A DNA stretch of 64,000 bases from Roseiarcus sp963753135 (GTDB taxonomy: Bacteria > Pseudomonadota > Alphaproteobacteria > Rhizobiales > Beijerinckiaceae): the NCBI GenBank assembly GCA_963753135.1, contig CAVWBA010000024.1, positions 1 to 64,000 of the forward strand. The letters run 5' to 3'. The position numbers were made by a program, and so were the translations under genes. The notes below the pieces were generated by a model. It did no database searches and was not told where the DNA came from. It was given only the letters and a program-made list of their open reading frames with translations. This document shows, piece by piece, positions 1-9,490 of this stretch (the stretch's first letter is position 1; every line of letters starts with the position of its first letter).

Positions 1-809
1 CGACTTCTCGGCAGACGTCTCGAGCAGATGTTTCCCGAGCGCACAGAAAAATTCGGCCCCGCGGTTTTGTCGATCCGTGACCTCGTTGCTCCAGGGTTGT
101 CACGGCCCATCTCGATCGATCTGCGGGCGGGCAGATCCTTGGACTTGCCGGGCAGCTCGGCAGCGGAGCCAACGCCATCGTACGCGCAGTGGCCGGGGTG
201 ACGCCGCCGACAGCCGGATCAATTCTGCTTAACGGGGAAGAGCTGAAGTCTGGCGACATGCGTGACGCCATCCGTAGCAGTATCGCATATTGCTCGGATG
301 ACAGAAAGCGAGACGGCATTTTTGCAGTCCGGAGGTTGACTGAGAATTTGACGGCGCCCTCGATTGACCGGATTAGCACAGCGGGATTGATCAATCGGAA
401 GCGCGAGAACGAGATGTCGCGTCGCCTTGCGGAGTTCTTTGAGATCAATCTCGCAAGATTGAGCAGCCAAGCCGGCAAACTCTCAGGAGGAAATCAACAA
501 AAGGTCGCGCTGGCCAAGTGGCTGGGCATTGAGCCTTCCATTCTCCTTGTTGAAGAGCCGACCCGCGGAGTGGATGTCGGCGCGCGGGCGGAGATCTATC
601 GTCACCTGCGCAGGTTGGCCGATCAGGGCCTGGCGATCATATTCGCTTCATCCGACAATCAGGAGGTGCTGGGGCTCGCGGATACAGTCGCTACGTTTTT
701 TCGTGGCCATGTCGTGCGAATTGCCCCCGCTGGCCAGATCGAGCACAGCGACCTGCTGCGGGACGTGACTCATCCGCAAGCCCTGGATCTCGGGGATCAG
801 GCAGCGTGA
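1..809 (+). pseudogene. Sugar ABC transporter ATPase (RbsA-like), C-terminal half, frameshifted
   Basis: This is the second nucleotide-binding domain of a two-domain sugar-import ABC ATPase (RbsA/MglA/XylG type), which would drive uptake through the two permeases downstream. The start lies outside the window. The frame open at base 1 reads ...ISIDLRAG and must shift at about 129-132, where GCGGGCAG appears to lack one G. It then reads GQILGLAGQLGSGANAIV and runs to the TGA at 807-809. The signature LSGGNQQK is intact. The P-loop is degenerate, as is usual for the second domain of this family, and the Walker B segment reads LLVEEPTRGVDVG, with Glu where Asp is usual. The permease start overlaps the stop. 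The shift may be a sequencing error. Confidence 0.8.
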
Positions 810-1798
810 TCGCCGAACTGCTCCAAAGGTTCTCGCAGTCCGAGGAATCCGCCGCGGACGGCTGATTATCGCGCGGCGTCGCCGCGGGTTCCTGTTCATG
901 GGGTTGGGAATTATAGCGGTGCTGGTCCTTGGCGACCTGACGACTCCGAGCTTTCTGACGCTTGAAAATCTGCTGGTCGTCATTCGAGCGGCCTCGATCA
1001 CCGGCATTATTGCGCTGGGAATGTCGTACATTACGATCTCCGGCAATCTGTTTGCGCTTTCTGCCGAGGAGCTTGCGATTCTCGCTGCGTGCATTTTCGC
1101 CTTTCTTATGCGTGACGGGTACGGCCTCGCCATCGCGCTCACCGTTACGCTTATATTTGCTGGCGCCGGCGGCGCGATTAGGGCGGCGTCATCTCGCTCG
1201 GGGCAGACCCGATCATCACGACCCTCGCCTTCGGCGCCCTGTTTCGGGGATTTGCCTCGCTGGTCAGCGATAACAAGAACATTCTCTTGGGAACTAAGTC
1301 AGCGGAATGGCTCGGAACAGGCCGCCCGCTTGGTGTTCCAACGCAAAGCTGGGCGTTCGTCATTCTGACCTTGGTCGCCTGGTACGTCCTTCAGAGAACG
1401 CGATTCGGAAGACAGCTCATCCTGATCGGCGCCAACCGTCTCGCGGCGAAAGCGTCGGGTCTGCGGGTCGGTCAGGCGTCTATCGTGGCGTTGACTTGTT
1501 CGGCGTCTGTTGCGGTCTTGCGGGCATTTTCGCCGCAGCGCAATTCGGTCTCGCGGTCGCCAACTTGTTTTCCGGCCTGACGATCGATGTGATCGCAGCT
1601 GTTCTTGTGGGAGGAATTCCGCTGCGAGGCGGTCAAGGCTTACCGGTTCAGGCGGCGCTCGGGGCAGTCTTCATAGCCCTACTGCAAAACTTCATGCTTC
1701 TGCACTCCTTCACGACGGGACAGCGCATGTTTGTGATCGGGTCGTTGGTGGCCCTCGCGACGGTCGGCTTTCATCTTCTGCAGAAGAGGCAGGGATGA
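806..1798 (+). pseudogene. Sugar ABC transporter permease 1 (RbsC-like), multiply frameshifted
   Basis: An RbsC-type (BPD_transp_2 family) inner-membrane permease, broken by about three one-base shifts. A GTG at 806 overlaps the ATPase stop and gives VIAELLQRFSQSEE; the frame must change near 845. It then runs through hydrophobic segments (GIIALGMSYITISGNL) to about 1180, shifts to IITTLAFGALFRGFAS and WLGTGRPLGVPTQSW, and shifts again near 1500 to reach AAVLVGGIPLRGGQG and the TGA at 1796-1798. The family motifs are in the right order in three frames, so this was one gene. The end overlaps the next permease by four bases (ATGA), showing an operon. As read here it could not make a full-length product. 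Confidence 0.78.
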
Positions 1799-2781
1799 AT
1801 TCTCGCGAGACCTTCAATGACCTTGCAGTCCGCGCGGTCTTCATGGTCGCGGTTTATGTCGTGTTCGCCACGATGCTGCCGTCCTATCACACGCTGCGCG
1901 GAGCCGCGGCTCTCATGGACAGCGCGGTTCTGATCGGACTGACGGCGCTTGGCATTGGAATTACGATGATCGCGGGGGAGTTCGATCTCTCAGTAGGTTC
2001 GCTCGCGGCAGTCATCGGCGTCTTCACGATCCATCTTATCGTCGCCGGAATGAACGTTGCGCCGGCGATCGCAATCGGTGTGTTGGCCGCCGCGGTTTTC
2101 GGGGCGCTCCAAGGATTTGTCATTGCTCTCACAGGCATCAACTCGCTCGTGTTCACAATTGGGACGCTGATTGGCCTGAGGGGGTTCGCGCTGATCATCA
2201 GCAACGAAAATAGCGTGACGGTCCCGATCCCGCGCCTGGGGGAGACCGACTTCCTCGCGGAGAGATTTGTCGGGTTGCTCTCACCCCTTAGTATCCTGAT
2301 GTTTGTGGTCTTCCTCGTCGCGCATTTGTTTCTTCGATACACCATCTGGGGGCGAGAGATTTTTGCGATCGGGGGAGGCCGAGCCGAGGCTCGGGCGGCT
2401 GGCGTCTCGATTGTGCGCCCCATGGTGATTTCATTCGCGCTGTCAGCCACGCTCGCGGGCCTCGCGGGGGCCGTTTCGTCTGTTCGGCTCGCCAGCGCAA
2501 CCCCTCTCGGATTCGACACGCTTCTCCTCTCCGCTGTAACGGCCTGTCTCATCGGGGGAATCGCGCTCGAGGGCGGGAAGGGTACAGTCCTCGGGATTAT
2601 GGTTGGACTGTTTACGATGAGGTTCCTGGTGGGCGGCGTGGCGAGCCTTGGCGCCCCCTACTGGTTACAGAGCCTAGCCATTGGGGGCCTTCTCATTTTC
2701 GTACTTGTCGTTCAGTTGGGCGCCACGATCCTTCGCGAGCGTGCCGTTCATTCCGGCCTGGCGGAGCTCTCGCCGCCTTGA
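1795..2781 (+). CDS. Sugar ABC transporter permease 2 (RbsC-like)
   Basis: A 328-residue inner-membrane permease of the ribose/xylose/autoinducer-2 importer family, and the only intact gene of this importer. The ATG at 1795 lies inside the ATGA overlap with the preceding permease, which fixes the start. The protein has about nine or ten hydrophobic segments. It carries the family signature ITMIAGEFDLSVGSLAAVIG near residue 60, with Asp and Ser in the pore-helix region, and GGGRAEARAAGVSI, which resembles the family's cytoplasmic loop contacting the ATPase. A further family segment is IGGIALEGGKGTVLG. No periplasmic binding protein gene is visible, so the substrate cannot be told. With its ATPase and partner permease frameshifted, the system may be dead unless those shifts are artefacts. 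Confidence 0.88.
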   Translation: MNSRETFNDLAVRAVFMVAVYVVFATMLPSYHTLRGAAALMDSAVLIGLTALGIGITMIAGEFDLSVGSLAAVIGVFTIHLIVAGMNVAPAIAIGVLAAAVFGALQGFVIALTGINSLVFTIGTLIGLRGFALIISNENSVTVPIPRLGETDFLAERFVGLLSPLSILMFVVFLVAHLFLRYTIWGREIFAIGGGRAEARAAGVSIVRPMVISFALSATLAGLAGAVSSVRLASATPLGFDTLLLSAVTACLIGGIALEGGKGTVLGIMVGLFTMRFLVGGVASLGAPYWLQSLAIGGLLIFVLVVQLGATILRERAVHSGLAELSPP

Positions 2782-2904
2782 GGAGCGCGAGCAGGGGAAT
2801 CCGCTCATGAGATCAGCCTCGCTATCGGGCGTCTCGACGCGGCTTGGTGGCGGGCGTTGGAAGCGCGGTGGCGTTCGGGAATGCGCTGAGTCAGGAAGGT
2901 CGGC

Positions 2905-3396
2905 ATGATTAGGGGCATTCATCACACCTCGATCTCGACCCAGGACTTCGACCGACTTGTCGCCTTCTATCGCGACACCGTCGGACTTGAGCTCATAGCG
3001 TCCTATGGTTGGGACCGTTCGTCGCCGGATGCGGAGAACCTCGACAAGATTGTCGGGCTTGAGGGATCGACGACGCGATCGGCGCTGTTCCGCGCGGGCA
3101 ATACGCACCTCGAGATTTTCCAGTATCTGACGCCGGATGGGAAAGGTCCGATCACTAATCGGCCCGCATGTGACGCCGGACTGACCCACGTGGCTTTCGA
3201 CGTGGTCGACATCTTCGGCGAATACGAACGACTTAAGAAAGCAGGGGTTCCCTTCCATACCGAGCCGCAGACCGTCGGACTCTTTCGATCGACTTACGGT
3301 CGTGATCCTGACGGAAATATCTTCGAACTCCAGGAGGTGCTCGATCCCCGCCATCCGGTCGCGTTGGAGAATCTCCTTGCGGACATCGCCAAATAG
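2905..3396 (+). CDS. VOC family (glyoxalase/dioxygenase fold) protein
   Basis: A 163-residue vicinal-oxygen-chelate protein. It has the paired beta-alpha-beta-beta-beta modules of the fold: GIHHTSISTQDFDRLVAFYR at the N-terminus supplies the first metal-binding His, LTHVAFDVVDI supplies the second His, and DPDGNIFELQE near the C-terminus supplies the Glu. This pattern fits lactoylglutathione-lyase-like or epimerase-like members; the reaction cannot be decided from sequence alone. The gene lies 123 bases downstream of the sugar permease on the same strand and converges with an SDR remnant. Neighbours of this type are often found in sugar or hydroxy-acid catabolic clusters, so a role in metabolising the imported compound is a weak inference. 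Confidence 0.85.
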   Translation: MIRGIHHTSISTQDFDRLVAFYRDTVGLELIASYGWDRSSPDAENLDKIVGLEGSTTRSALFRAGNTHLEIFQYLTPDGKGPITNRPACDAGLTHVAFDVVDIFGEYERLKKAGVPFHTEPQTVGLFRSTYGRDPDGNIFELQEVLDPRHPVALENLLADIAK

Positions 3397-3421
3397 CTAG
3401 CGCCGCTGGTTATGTGATTCA

Positions 3422-4146
3422 TTAGACTGCGAGCAGAGCGCCATCGAGTGGGATTGCAACACCGGTAAGATAGGGCACCGCACCGGACAGGAGGAAGGCG
3501 GCCAGATCGGCCACCTCATTAGGAGCGCCGTAGCGACCCATGGGAATTGCGCTCTCGAACCGGCGCCGCTCGTGGTTTGGATCGGCAGGATTGACCAGGA
3601 CTTCGGACGCGTGCTGGAGTTCGGTGTCGATTGGGCCGGGACACAGGCAATTGATTTGGATGCGATCTCGCGCATGTTCGCCGGCGGCCGTCTTGGTCAA
3701 TGCGATGACCGCGTGTTTCGCTGCGGCATAGTCTCCGCGGCAAGGGGCGCCTTTGAAGGAGAGTAGCGAGCCGCAGTTAAGGATCGCGCCCCCGCCGGCT
3801 CGCTTGATGGCGGGCAACGCGCATTTCATGCCGATGAACACCGCGCGGAAACTGACGTTCATGATCGCGTCGAGCTCCAGCGAAAGGTCGATGAGGGGCT
3901 TGTGGGCGCCCCGATCCCGGCGTTGCTGAACAGGAACGAGATGGGACCGAAGGTCGCCTCTGCTTCGGTAATTGCAGCGCGATTTTGACTTCGTTGGTGA
4001 CGTCGATCGCTTTCGGCACACACCTCCCGTCCAGCTTTGCCGCTTCATTAGCTGTTTCGGCGAGGGCATGCTGCCGCCTTCCGACAGCGATTACGGTCGC
4101 TCCAGACGCGATGAGACGGAGCGTCGTTGCGCGGCCAATTCCCGAC
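3422..4146 (-). pseudogene. SDR family oxidoreductase, cut by IS21-family element and frameshifted
   Basis: A short-chain dehydrogenase/reductase remnant. At the IS boundary the reverse strand begins inside the Rossmann motif (SGIGRAT), then reads VIAVGRRQHALAETANEAA and AIDVTNEVK. Two one-base shifts (about 3965 and 3915) are needed to read FGPISFLFSNAGIG and then HKPLIDLSLELDAIMNV. The rest is in one frame and holds the catalytic YAAAKHA (YxxxK) and the NCLCPGPIDTELQ loop. About the first 15 residues, with the TG of the TGxxxGIG motif, are missing beyond base 4147. It faces the VOC gene and may have belonged to the same sugar-use cluster. Confidence 0.8.
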
Positions 4147-4228
4147 TGTCGATTTCCGCCGAGAAGTGACCCGGGATTTCCATTGAGAACTGACCCGGGT
4201 TGATGATGGTTTTGGGGTCAGGGGTTCG

Positions 4229-5011
4229 TCAAGTTCGAGGTTTCTCCTTTGCGGGTTTGGCGGCTTTCGCCGAGCTGTTCTTGAAGCGGAAGCTGTCGTT
4301 TCCGGTTTCGAGGATATGACAGCGGTGGGTGAGACGATCGAGTAGAGCGGTCGTCATCTTCGGGTCGCCGAACACGGTCGCCCACTCGCCGAAGCTGAGA
4401 TTGGTGGTGATGATGACGCTGGCGCGCTCGTAGAGCTTGCTGAGCAGATGGAAGAGCAGCGCTCCGCCGGAGGCGCTGAACGGCAGGTAGCCGAGTTCGT
4501 CGAGGATGACGAGATCGGAGTGGGTGAGCCGGGCTGCGATCTGTCCAGCTTTCCCTTGGCTCTTCTCCTGCTCGAGAGCGTTGACGAGTTCGACGGTTGA
4601 GAAGAACCGGACGCGCTTGCGATGATGCTCGATGGCCTGGACACCGATCGCGGTGGCGAGATGCGTCTTGCCGGTTCCGGGGCCGCCGACCAGCACGACG
4701 TTGTGGGCGTCCTCCAGGAACTCGCAGCGATGGAGTTGACGGGTGAGCGCCTCGTTGACCTCGCTGCTGGCGAAGTCGAAGCCGGCAAGGTCGCGATAGT
4801 TCGGAAAGCGGGCGGCCTTGAGCTGATAGGCCGTCGATCTCACCTCTCTATCGGCCGTCTCCGCTTTCAGAAGCTGCGACAGGATCGGAACTGCGGCTTC
4901 GAAGGCCGGGGAGCCTTGCTCGGTCAGCTCGCCGACCGCCTGAGCCATGCCGTGCATTTTGAGACTGCGCAGCATGATGCTGATCGCGCCGGCGGCCGGA
5001 TCATGACGCAT
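4229..5011 (-). CDS. istB: IS21-family helper ATPase IstB
   Basis: A 260-residue AAA+ ATPase that acts with the IstA transposase in IS21 transposition and target choice. The Walker A motif is VLVGGPGTGKTHLA near residue 110, and Walker B is SDLVILDELGYLPF near residue 170, which is the classical IstB pattern. It also has the IITTNLSFGEWATVFGDPKM segment typical of the family. The start overlaps the istA end by 11 bases, so the two are translationally coupled. The gene appears intact, but its partner istA is split by IS256, so the element is probably immobile by itself. Confidence 0.95.
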   Translation of the reverse strand: MRHDPAAGAISIMLRSLKMHGMAQAVGELTEQGSPAFEAAVPILSQLLKAETADREVRSTAYQLKAARFPNYRDLAGFDFASSEVNEALTRQLHRCEFLEDAHNVVLVGGPGTGKTHLATAIGVQAIEHHRKRVRFFSTVELVNALEQEKSQGKAGQIAARLTHSDLVILDELGYLPFSASGGALLFHLLSKLYERASVIITTNLSFGEWATVFGDPKMTTALLDRLTHRCHILETGNDSFRFKNSSAKAAKPAKEKPRT

Positions 5012-6084
5012 GGCGCGCCTCGGGGGCTTTGCGCAAAGCGTCGTAGCGTTCGACGTTGGCTTGCGGCTCTGTGGTGAGCGTCAGGGCGTTGGGCGGCTTC
5101 ACGGCGGGTGGGTCGATCGGCTTGCCGTCGACCAGCCGGTGCAGCAGGTTCAGAATATGGGTCTTGGTCGGCGCGCCAGCCTCCAGCGCCAGTTCGACAG
5201 CCGTGAGGACCGCCTGCTCGTCGTGCTGGAGGACGAGAGCCAGAATCTCGACCATCTCGCGGTCGCCGCCTGGCGTCTTGAGCATGCGCTGTTGTAAGGC
5301 CTGGAAGGCTGGCGGGAGTTCGGCGAACGGCGCGCCATTGCGGAGTGCGCCCGGTTTGCGTTGAATGACCGCCAGATAGTGCCGCCAGTCGAAAACGGTT
5401 GTCGTGCTCTTGCGCTCGTGGGAGCGGGCGAAGACGCGGGCGTGCTCGCAGACGATCTGCCCTTCGGCGACGACGACGATACGCTCGGGATAGACCCGCA
5501 CGCTGACCGGGCGATTGGCGAAGGAGGCCGGCACGCTATAGCGATTGCGCTCCAGATGAATGAGGCACGTCGGCGAGACGCGCTTGGCGTACTCGACAAA
5601 GCCGTCAAACGGCCGGGCAAGCGGCATGAGATGCTGGACCTCTTCGGCCCAGGCGTCGGCTACCGCGCCAGGATACGAGCCGTGCGGCGTCTGAGCCCAT
5701 AGTTCTCGGCAGCGCGTCTCCAGCCAGTCGTTCAGCGCCGCCAGAGAAGGGAAGCTTGGTGTAGGCTGCCAGAGCCGATGGCGAGCGTCTTGGACGTTCT
5801 TCTCGATCTGCCCTTTCTCCCAGCCCGACGCCGGGTTGCAGAACTCCGCTTCGAACAGGAAGTGGCTGACCATCGCTGAGAAGCGCGCGTTGACCTGCCG
5901 CTCCTTGCCCCGGCCGACCTTATCGACCGCGGTGCGCATATTGTCGTAGATGCCGCGCCGCGGCACGCCACCCAACACACGGAAGGCGTGGTTGTGGGCG
6001 TCGAACAGCATCTCGTGGGTCTGCTGCGGGTAGGCGCGGAGAACGAAGGCGCGGCTGTAGCTGAGCTTGAAGTGGGCGACCTGC

Positions 6085-7381
6085 GGGAGTGTCAGGAATT
6101 TCGTGCGTGGGGCCATAATCGCGCCGATGGAGGGCGAGTATGGCGATCAAGAAGGACACGCTGGACGATCTTTTGGCTGGCCGCGACCCGAAGGCTGTGT
6201 TTTCGAAGGACGGTCTTTTCGATGAGCTGAAGAAGGCTCTGGCGGAACGGGTGCTGAACGCTGAGCTGGACGATCATCTCGACAATGAAGCCGCGGAGGG
6301 TTCCTGGAACCGGCGCAACGGCTCTTCAAAGAAGACGGTCCTGACGGAGACGGCCAAGATCGACATCCGCATTCCGCGCGATCGGGAAGGCACATTCGAT
6401 CCGAAGCTGATCCAGCGCTACCAGCGGCGGTTTCCCGGCTTCGACGACAAGATCGTGTCGATGTACGCGCGCGGCATGACGGTTCGCGAGATCCAGGGCC
6501 ATCTCCTGGAGCTATACGGGCTGGAGGTGTCGCCGGACCTGATTTCGACGGTCACCGACGCCGTGCTCGAGACCGTGGCCGAATGGCAGAACCGGCCGCT
6601 CGAGACGAGCTATCCGCTGGTTTTCTTCGACGCCATCAGGGTCAAGATCCGCGACGAAGGCCTGGTCCGCAACAAGGCTGTCTATCTCGCGCTTGGCGTC
6701 GCAGCGGATGGAACGAAGGACATTCTCGGGCTCTGGATCGAGACGACCGAGGGCGCCAAATTCTGGCTCAAGGTGATGAACGAGCTGAAGGCCCGCGGCG
6801 TCGAGGACATCCTGATCGCCGTCGTCGACGGCCTGAAGGGCTTTCCGGAGGCGATCGAGGCGGTCTTTCCGCAGGCCGCGGTTCAGACCTGCATCGTCCA
6901 TCTCATCCGCAATTCGCTGGATTTCGCGTCCTGGAAAGACCGGAAGCCCGTCGTCGCCGAGCTACGGAAAATCTACCGCGCCGCCGACGCCGAGGCCGGC
7001 CGCAAGGCCTTGGAGGCCTTCGAGGACGGCTCATGGGGCCGCAAATATGCGGCGATCGGCCAGATCTGGCGGCGACAATGGGAGCAGATCATCCCGTTCT
7101 TCGCCTTCGCTCCGGCCGTGCGCAAAATCGTCTACACCACGAATGCTATCGAGGCCTTGAACGCCAAGCTGCGACGGGCCGTGCGGGCGAGAGGCCATTT
7201 CCCCAGCGACGAGGCGGCGACCAAGCTCATGTTTCTGGTCTTGCGCCAGGTCGTCCGGGAATGGAAAATGCCGCCTCGCGAATGGGCCGAGGCTAAGACC
7301 CAGTTCGCCATCATGTTCGGCGATCGCTTCGTCAGAACCTGATGGAAACCCGGCCCCGCGCACAAGATTTCCGACAGTCCC
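6085..7381 (+). mobile_element. IS256-family insertion sequence, copy 1
   Basis: A complete 1297-bp element inside istA. The left end begins GGGAGTGTCAGG and the right end finishes CCGACAGTCCC. The terminal 26 or so bases form an imperfect inverted repeat. The 8-bp sequence CGACCTGC occurs on both sides (6077-6084 and 7382-7389), a perfect target duplication of the length IS256 elements make. It is therefore a clean and probably recent insertion. A second copy of the same length lies inverted at 40119-41415. Confidence 0.96.
6140..7342 (+). CDS. IS256 family (Mutator-like) transposase, copy 1
   Basis: A 400-residue transposase with the Transposase_mut layout: an N-terminal DNA-binding part, then catalytic Asp in FFDAIRVKIRDEG, a second Asp in AVVDGLKGFPEAIEAVFP, the C..H motif in TCIVHLIRNS, and the Glu in TTNAIEALNAKLRR. 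The ATG at 6140 lies 55 bases inside the left end. The protein is full length for the family and identical in sequence to the copy at 40158-41360. I see one synonymous nucleotide difference (A at 6964, C in the sense strand of copy 2), so one is a recent duplicate of the other. Confidence 0.97.
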   Translation: MAIKKDTLDDLLAGRDPKAVFSKDGLFDELKKALAERVLNAELDDHLDNEAAEGSWNRRNGSSKKTVLTETAKIDIRIPRDREGTFDPKLIQRYQRRFPGFDDKIVSMYARGMTVREIQGHLLELYGLEVSPDLISTVTDAVLETVAEWQNRPLETSYPLVFFDAIRVKIRDEGLVRNKAVYLALGVAADGTKDILGLWIETTEGAKFWLKVMNELKARGVEDILIAVVDGLKGFPEAIEAVFPQAAVQTCIVHLIRNSLDFASWKDRKPVVAELRKIYRAADAEAGRKALEAFEDGSWGRKYAAIGQIWRRQWEQIIPFFAFAPAVRKIVYTTNAIEALNAKLRRAVRARGHFPSDEAATKLMFLVLRQVVREWKMPPREWAEAKTQFAIMFGDRFVRT

Positions 7382-7944
7382 CGACCTGCAGCTTGGTTCG
7401 CTCGCCACTGATGATCGCCCAGTCCTCTGACCAGTCGAACTGGAACGCTTCGCCGGCCATGAACGCCAGGGGCACGAATACGCCACGACCGGCGGTCTTC
7501 TGCTCTCGTTGCCGGGCGGCCCTCCAGTCGCGGGCAAACGCCGCCACGCGATTGTACGAGCCGTCGTACCCGAGGGCGACTAGATCAGCGTGCAGTTGCT
7601 TGATCGTCCGCTTCTGCTTGCGCGACTTCCCCGCCTCCTGCCGCAGCATATGCGACAGCTTGTCGGCGTATGGGTCCAGCCTGCTCGGCCGATCTGGGAC
7701 GGCGAACTTCGGTTCGACGCTGTCCGAACGCAGGTGCTTGCGGACCGTGTTCCTCGACAGCCCAGTGCGTCGAGATATCTCACGGATCGAGAAATGATCT
7801 CGATAATGCCAGCGCCGGATGACGCTCAATAACTCCATGTCGATCACTCCATCGCCCCTCGGCCAAGCCAAAGGGGTAAGGTTCGAACATGGGTCAGTTC
7901 TCGGTGGAAAAACCCGGGCTGCCTGGGTCAGTTCTCAGTGGAAA

Positions 7945-8550
7945 TCAACATATGGGTTTTCGCTGTGCGTTGCCCGGAGCCGCTGGCTCGGATTTGGCGT
8001 CGATGTGCGCTCTCGGGGACGGCCTTCGCGCATTTCCAGGCTCTACGGGCAACGGTTGTGCAGAGTCCGCTGCCGTGGCATCACTGCATGTGACGACCGT
8101 CGAACCCTGCCCCGCCCTCAGGTTCATATCCGGCGCATCGAGATCGTCTTCGCCGGCGATGCCCACGAGGGTGAACAGGGCATAGCGCCTGGCGTAGGTG
8201 AGCGCCGCTCCCATCCGTCGCGGCGCCGCCGTCTCCGCTATCGCGCACACTGGCCATTCCGAGGATAACCACTCCCCCGACGAATGGGCCAGGGTGGTGG
8301 TCAGCCGAATGAGGCCCGCATCGTTGTCGATCGTGGTCGTTTGGACGGTCGCGATCTCATGACCGCCGAGAGCCTTACGCACGATGTCGAGACCGCTCGA
8401 CAGCGCGGCGTAGCGAAACGTCTGATCGTTCTCCCTCGGATTCGAGGCGCGAATGGTGGCTATGAGAGACTTTTCCGGATTGTTGAGCTCCGCCTGCGCC
8501 TTGGCCAGCGCGGCGGCGATCGCCCCGATCGATTCGCTAGAGCGCTGCAT
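7945..8550 (-). CDS. ERF-family single-strand annealing recombinase, 3' end altered by IS21
   Basis: A 201-residue protein of the ERF superfamily: phage single-strand annealing proteins that pair ssDNA during recombination, working with an exonuclease. Recognisable parts are IAAALAKAQAELNNPEKS, RYAALSSGLDIVRKALGGHE, and the conserved RRMGAALTYARRYALFTLVG segment near residues 120-140, followed by the acidic GIAGEDDLDAPD. The last codons (PIC and stop) come from the end of the IS21 element, so the native C-terminus is lost. The enzymatic core is upstream of the break and may still fold. It overlaps the YqaJ exonuclease by 14 bases, a Red/RecET-like arrangement. Confidence 0.82.
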   Translation of the reverse strand: MQRSSESIGAIAAALAKAQAELNNPEKSLIATIRASNPRENDQTFRYAALSSGLDIVRKALGGHEIATVQTTTIDNDAGLIRLTTTLAHSSGEWLSSEWPVCAIAETAAPRRMGAALTYARRYALFTLVGIAGEDDLDAPDMNLRAGQGSTVVTCSDATAADSAQPLPVEPGNARRPSPRAHIDAKSEPAAPGNAQRKPIC

Positions 8551-9382
8551 GGTTCTCCTCCGTCGCGAGGAGATCGAAACTGACCGCGCCCGACTTTGAG
8601 CGTTTGGCTCGAACGCCTTGGCCGGTTGCTTCTTTCGCGTCTTCCGGCATCAGTGCCTTGAGTTCCGACTTGGCCCGCTCATGGTCCAGAAATGCAGAGC
8701 GGGTTGCGCAGAAGACGCCGGCGAACTCCGTCCATGAATTCGAGCCGCTCATGTCGACCACTCGAACCGCTTCGACGCGAGGCCGCGGCGGTTCGATCCC
8801 ATAGGGTCTTGGGGTCTCGCCGGTTTGAACACAGCGCCAAAATCGACGCTCCGCAGTGATAAGAAAATGCTGGTAGAGCGCGTCGGCGGGGATAGTCACC
8901 TCAACCCATTTGCCCCCGCCGGTGATGATCGAGAGCGCGGCCGATCGGGCGTTGGTCACCCACATGTTGTGCTGGAGCTGGGCCATGTGCTTTTCGATGG
9001 CGGCCTCTTCAGAGAACGACCAGGGCGGCATGAATTTGGCTTCGAACACGGCGTCGACGGCGTTGACGAACCCGTCCAGCGTCGCCGCCAGATATCGATG
9101 GACTGGGTGTTGGACCCATCGCTGGACGTCGGTGACGGATCGCCCCGTGTTGCGTTCGTACCAGCTCCGGTTCAGCGTCTCCGTAGCGACACCGAGCTAG
9201 ACGATAAGGTTGTCGCTCAGATCCTCAGGTTCGGCCTCCCCGCGCTTTTCCCGCCACAGGCGGATCAGCGCCGCTTCGTCCTGGTTCATGATGATCCGCG
9301 CGTCGGAGCCGCCGATGAATTGGTGGTGGTTTCGTTCTTGGGATGAACGAGGTGTGATAGGTTCAGATGGTTTGACGTTCAC
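8537..9382 (-). pseudogene. YqaJ-type phage recombination exonuclease, amber-interrupted
   Basis: A lambda-exonuclease/YqaJ-family nuclease that would make 3' ssDNA tails for the ERF protein next to it. The N-terminus carries FIGGSDARIIMNQDEAALI, the family's IGGSDA start. The frame then meets a TAG at 9197-9199 after SDNLIV and continues in the same frame with LGVATETLNRSWYERNTGRS, LAATLDGFV and VFEAKF, which hold the DG and ExK nuclease motif. Apart from that single stop (probably an original CAG) 282 codons are open, the usual size. As read, only 61 residues or a fragment from an internal start could be made. Confidence 0.82.
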
Positions 9383-9490
9383 GGGATACCCCCTTCGGCG
9401 ATATGGCGAGGGCGAGTGGTAACTTTGTCACAGGCGACAAGGGCGCAGGCTCGCTGAGACAAAGGCACGGCTTCGAAGGGCGACCGGTCT

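Larger units (their letters stand above)
5001..7838 (-). pseudogene. istA: IS21-family transposase IstA, split by an IS256 insertion
   Basis: This is a DDE transposase in two pieces. The N-terminal part (7838 down to 7382) begins MELLSVIRRWHY, has a helix-turn-helix (FSIREISRRTGLSRNTVRKH) and the first catalytic Asp in FQFDWSEDW. The C-terminal part (6084 down to 5001) continues with HFKLSYSRAFVLRAYP, the second Asp in GIYDNMRTAVDK and the Glu in KGQIEKNVQ. Removing the IS256 element and one 8-bp duplicate restores GERTKLQVAHFKLSY in frame. Neither part should be active alone. The start at 7838 is chosen because the conserved N-terminus begins there; an upstream in-frame ATG at 7871 is less likely. 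Confidence 0.93.
4147..7950 (-). mobile_element. IS21-family insertion sequence, itself interrupted by IS256
   Basis: The element is bounded by inverted ends: TGTCGATTTCCGCCGAGAAG from 4147, and at 7950 the reverse complement starts TGTTGATTTCCACTGAGAAC. A second copy of the same repeat follows each end (about 4176-4197 and 7889-7910). These multiple terminal repeats are typical of IS21 elements, where they serve as transposase binding sites. Inside are istB and istA on the minus strand. The 8 bases outside each end do not match (TTCCCGAC against TATGGGTT), so no target duplication remains. Both flanking genes are truncated and unrelated, which suggests a deletion or rearrangement after insertion. 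Confidence 0.88.
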
